From positions 17,772,296 to 17,836,295 of the forward strand of contig NC_091152.1 of NCBI RefSeq assembly GCF_040958095.1: a stretch of DNA of 64,000 nucleotides. The letters are read 5' to 3'. This document shows, piece by piece, positions 60,478 to 64,000 of this stretch. A model generated the notes under the pieces. It was not told the DNA's origin. It ran no database searches and saw only the letters and a list, made by a program, of their open reading frames with translations. This DNA comes from Procambarus clarkii (taxonomy: Eukaryota > Arthropoda > Malacostraca > Decapoda > Cambaridae). Position numbers and translations under genes: made by a program. The stretch's first letter is position 1, and every line of letters begins with the position of its first letter.

Positions 60478-60738
60478 AGGGCCAGATTCACGAAAGCACT
60501 TACACAAGCACTTACGAACCTGTACATCTTTTCTCAATTTTTGGCGGCTTTGTTTCCAATTATCAAACAATTAATGAGCTCCGAAGCACCAGGATGCTGT
60601 TTATAACAATAACAGATGAATGGGAAGTTTTCATGGTTGTAAACTGTTTAATAAATGTAACCAAAGCCGTCAAAGATTGAGGAAAGATGTACACGTTCGT
60701 AAGTGCTTGCACAAGTGCTTTCGTGAATCTGGCCCCTG
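60478..60738. mobile_element. MITE with ~100-bp terminal inverted repeats, copy 2
   Basis: GGGCCAGATTCACGAAAGCA at the left and TGCTTTCGTGAATCTGGCCC at the right. Interior strings AGCTCCGAAGCACCAGGATG and GTAACCAAAGCCGTCAAAGA are as in 31776-32042. Confidence 0.87.
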
Positions 60739-60989
60739 GTGACTGCTTGAGCTATCTCGCAGAGATTGCTCCTAAGAGGAAGGGTTTGACCTACCAGGAA
60801 CCAGAACCTGGCCCCCCACATGGAGTCGCAGAGTGCGTGCCATTCTGCTAACCCAATGGGAAAGCATCCAATCACCACAACATTAGACAACTACATGCAT
60901 CACAGAAAAAAAAATCTTGAAACTACCAAACACCTCTCCAAACAATTCAAAAGAACAATTTGATACATTCAAAATAATTTTGAACCTGT

Positions 60990-61165
60990 TAGTACCTACC
61001 TTGAACCTAGGTAAACACCTCCAAAGGATACCTGATCAACCAGGCTGTGATTCATACGTCAGGCTGCGAGCAGCGGCGTCCCAACAGCATGGTTGACTAG
61101 TCCAGCAATGAGAAGGCCTGGTCGAGGACCGGGCCATGGGGATGCTAAGCTACGCATGTCTAAGT
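60990..61165 (+). mobile_element. Diverged SINE-A relative
   Basis: GAAGGCCTGGTCGAGGACCG and GGGCCATGGGGATGCTAAGC match the SINE-A body. The upstream part (CTGATCAACCAGGCTGTGAT) is specific to another subfamily. Confidence 0.6.
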
Positions 61166-62156
61166 CACGCCACATGCTAATCATCGCACGGTAAGGTAAC
61201 CAATAACCTGCCTAGGTGGCCAGGAGCCTGTGCCCCCCTTTTCCCCGCCAATACTCCAAAGTCAGTTCTTTAGCTGATGAGGACTATACACAATGTTGTA
61301 GTGTGTGTAGGATGCCATCAGAAGAGGCAGGTCCTTATGCTTTTAAGCCAATTGCCAGCCATCCTTGTACTTTGTCCTGTAAGGGACCATTACCTTATGT
61401 ATTTCAATTTTCGGCATTTGCTTCACAAGTGTTCTCTACCTGGCTTGTTGTTTGGGCTTGACTTTTTTAGTGCTTCAGGCTGCACGAGCCCAGGGTTTCC
61501 TTCCATGGCTGCCCACTACTGCTTTCCCTGCACTTGGTTATTTCTCTGGTAAGTTTGAGTGTTCGCCTTTTTGAGTGCCAGGCTACCCAGGAGCAGGCCT
61601 TACCTTGAGTATTTCAAGTCTTTGGCTTCTTTGTTTAGGCCCTCGGTTGGGGGCATTCATTTTTGGCTGGGTTTGGGTACACTGGGCATGATTATCCATA
61701 TGGCACACTGCAGTCATCCTGTGTAGCCCTGACTTTGGTAGCTATGCAAGAAAATTGTTCTTTCAGCAAGTATCCCGTGCCCAGGTGTCCCGTATAGCGA
61801 ATTAACTTCAGGCTCCTGTTAATTCCCGCGCAGTGTTTCAGCATGCCTTCCCCACGGATTAGCCCATCAAACCTGCTCTCACTATTTACATGTTTGAGGC
61901 GAGTTTGTTCACCTGCTGTATGGTGATAATCATTATTTCTACCTCCACCTTACTGCCTGTTGGGTAGTTGACAGAGTCCTGTGGTACTTGTGCCCTTAGT
62001 CTATTTTATTCAATCTGGCTTATAAACTAAAACTAATGTGAATGTTTATCAGGTCGTTGCTGCACTGCAGGCCAGGTTTGCCTGTATTGAACATTTGTGG
62101 CTTTATACTCATTTGTATGCCCCAGAATTGGCATGTATTGAGAACATAAGGAAAGA

Positions 62157-64000
62157 AGTAAGTAATTATCAAAAGAAGGCACCAAACCGAGAAGGCTCTG
62201 TAGCACCATCAAATGTGCGGAATAATCAGAGGGCGCTAAATATTACCAAGGATGCCAATACGAGAACAGAAACCCATAAGGCGAACGATATCAAAAGTAT
62301 CAGATTCACCAAGAATTCTACCAAGGGACAAGCGACCGCGGGGGACGGTCGGAAAACAAGAGACACGCTCATCCCAGAAGTCAGGACATTCAACAAGGAT
62401 ATGCACGACCGTAAGAGGAACAATGCAATTTGGACAATAAGGAGCAGGGCGGCGCTCCATTAAGTGACCATGAGTTAAGCAAGTACGGCCAATATGCATC
62501 CTCACCCGAGCCGTTTCCCATCGCCGGTAACAGTGGTAGGAGGACGGCCACGAGGACACACAACTCTTTAAGAAAGTACTATACGCAGTTTGTTCCAGTA
62601 ACAGAAGACCAACAACTCTGCCAACGGGCAAGGATGGAGGAATGAATAACTGGGTAAAAATCAGAATAAGGAATACTTTTATGAGAGATGGGACAAGAGC
62701 GAACAGCTTCCCTATTGGCAGCATCCGCACGCTCATTTAAAAACACCAATATGGCAGGGAACCCAGCAAAACTCAACCGATTTAAATTTACTGTCAATAA
62801 GAAACGGCCAATGCTGTATCTCGACAACTACTGAATGAACTGGATTAAAGGACCCGAGAGCTATGAGGGCACTACGAGAGTCAACGACATCTACAAAGGA
62901 AAATTGACAAGAAAGCAGGAGATGAAGAATAGAGAGAATAGCATAAAGTTTCTCTTTGAAGATGCCAGTCTCTGGAGGTAAGCGACACATAAGTGCTGTC
63001 AGGAAAAACAAAGGAATAGCCTACACCGTCCGCAGACTTAGACCCATCGGTGAAGATGGAAACGGAGCAGGAGTGTGAAGAAAAGTGCTCAAGGAAAAGG
63101 CATTTCAGAACCGTAGGAGGGGTAAAAGCTTTAGTGATGCGGGTTAAGGATGTACAAAACTGCAGAAGGGGGACTCTCCACGGGGACAAAGAAGGAACAA
63201 CACGAGGAGAAATATTAGAAATATGAACTGAAAGAGAATCCTGTAAGTGAGATAACCGGACAGAAAGAGGGAGGTGGTGAAGAGGAACAGGAACCGCAGG
63301 AGGGATAAAAGTTATAGCACAACAGAGGCGAGAGGAAGGATGTTGTAAGGACCGCGCAAGACAGCGACGACAGTAGTGATCACAGCGGTCCTGGAGAGAC
63401 AGGAAGCCAGTGTCAACATACAAGCTCAGGACGGGAGTCGAACGAGAAGGCACCAGATCCGAGGTGCAACCCAGTATGGTGCAACGCATCAAGATGGCGA
63501 AGAGTAGAAGGAGAAGCAGACTAGTAAGCAGGGCAACCATAATCAAGTTTAGACAGGAAGAGAGAGGGATGTAAAGCGAGGAGTGTGCGCCTATCCGCCC
63601 CCCAAGAAGTATGGGACAACACCTGAATGAGGGTAAGGGCCTTAGAGCATTCAACACGGAGGTAAGAGATATGGGGCGACCAAGACAACAAACGAGTGTC
63701 AAAAATCAACCCCAAAAGCTTAGCAGAATCTTTGTACACAACGGGGTCACCATAAAACGACAAGAAGGACGAAGAACGACACGCTTTCGAGTAAGTCATA
63801 GCACAAGTCCTAGACGTAGAGAACCTGGAGCCATGATCGGTGGCCCAAGACGACACGGCATCAATCGCAAGTTGAAACCGGCGTTGAAGAAGAGGTGAAT
63901 CATCACCCCGACGGCAAAGGGTAAGATTGTCAACATAGAGAGCGGAGAAGACACCAGAAGGAAGAGAGGAAACAAGACCATTTAGGGCAACCAGAAAGAG
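62157..64000 (-). pseudogene. RNase H LINE copy, minus strand, runs off the window
   Basis: Starts with the complement of the family tail (GTAAGTAATTATC) and end module (GGCTCTGTAGCACCATCAAA). It is then the reverse complement of ORF2 from its C-terminus through RNase H (SIFTDGSKSADGVGYSFVFP at about 63050), the C-terminal linker (STPVLSLYVDTGFLSLQDRC) and into the RT palm at the window end. Frameshifts separate minus-strand frames (63702, 63011, 62827, 62736), so it is a pseudogene, though closer to the intact copy than 33.7-38.3 kb. Confidence 0.9.

Noticed and set aside
61216-61552. Coding frames of 80-90 codons
   Set aside because: No motif, splice site or repeat context supports them; treated as unclassified intron sequence.

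Overview
Eukaryotic, intron-rich and very repeat-rich genomic DNA. I read it as an arthropod, most likely a decapod crustacean. Reasons: two tRNA-derived SINE families of a kind I associate with decapods, RNase H-bearing and CR1/L2-like LINEs, many minisatellites, kilobase-scale introns, and the last exon of an animal CSDE1/Unr gene. The assignment is inference; no species can be named. There is no bacterial gene, CRISPR array or authentic tRNA/rRNA gene.

Layout. (1) 1-7060: intergenic, with a foldback MITE, repeat relics and small minisatellites. (2) 7064-46740: a plus-strand gene that I do not recognise, called gene A here. Six exons can be assembled from splice sites with matching phases at all five junctions (exon ends 7346/12945, 13065/16892, 18599/32184, 32646/39830, 39996/45063). 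The predicted protein is about 880 residues: a short MG-starting N-terminus, a helical segment, a long Asp/Glu/Thr/His repeat domain, a helical domain, an acidic segment and a short C-terminus. A CpG-rich putative promoter with four CCACGTCA elements lies just upstream, and a poly(A) signal lies at 46735. (3) The introns of gene A hold most of the mobile DNA. Intron 3 contains a full-length 6.3-kb LINE with a 12-bp target-site duplication. Intron 4 contains a decayed copy of the same family, split by a 1.95-kb LTR-like insertion. (4) 46741-53860: intergenic repeats, including a possible orphan exon, several LINE fragments and a CCHC-encoding retroelement relic. (5) 53870-59097: on the minus strand, the terminal coding exon of CSDE1/Unr (SUZ-C motif) and its apparent ~5-kb AT-rich 3' UTR, converging on gene A. 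Its last intron carries a ~550-bp (AT)n tract and a MITE. (6) 62157-64000: another minus-strand copy of the RNase H LINE, running off the window.

The most unusual signal is how minisatellites and splice sites coincide in gene A. The exon-1/intron-1 boundary is amplified as a 30-bp unit about 50 times, so roughly 46 in-frame, phase-0 5' splice sites follow one another. Each could add ten residues to the protein. The 75-bp array in intron 2 and the 92-bp array in intron 4 also carry a sense-strand GTGAGT in every unit. Exon 3 is itself a 27-bp coding minisatellite and the 3' UTR holds a 31-bp one. All of this was read by eye; no alignment, search or expression data were available.
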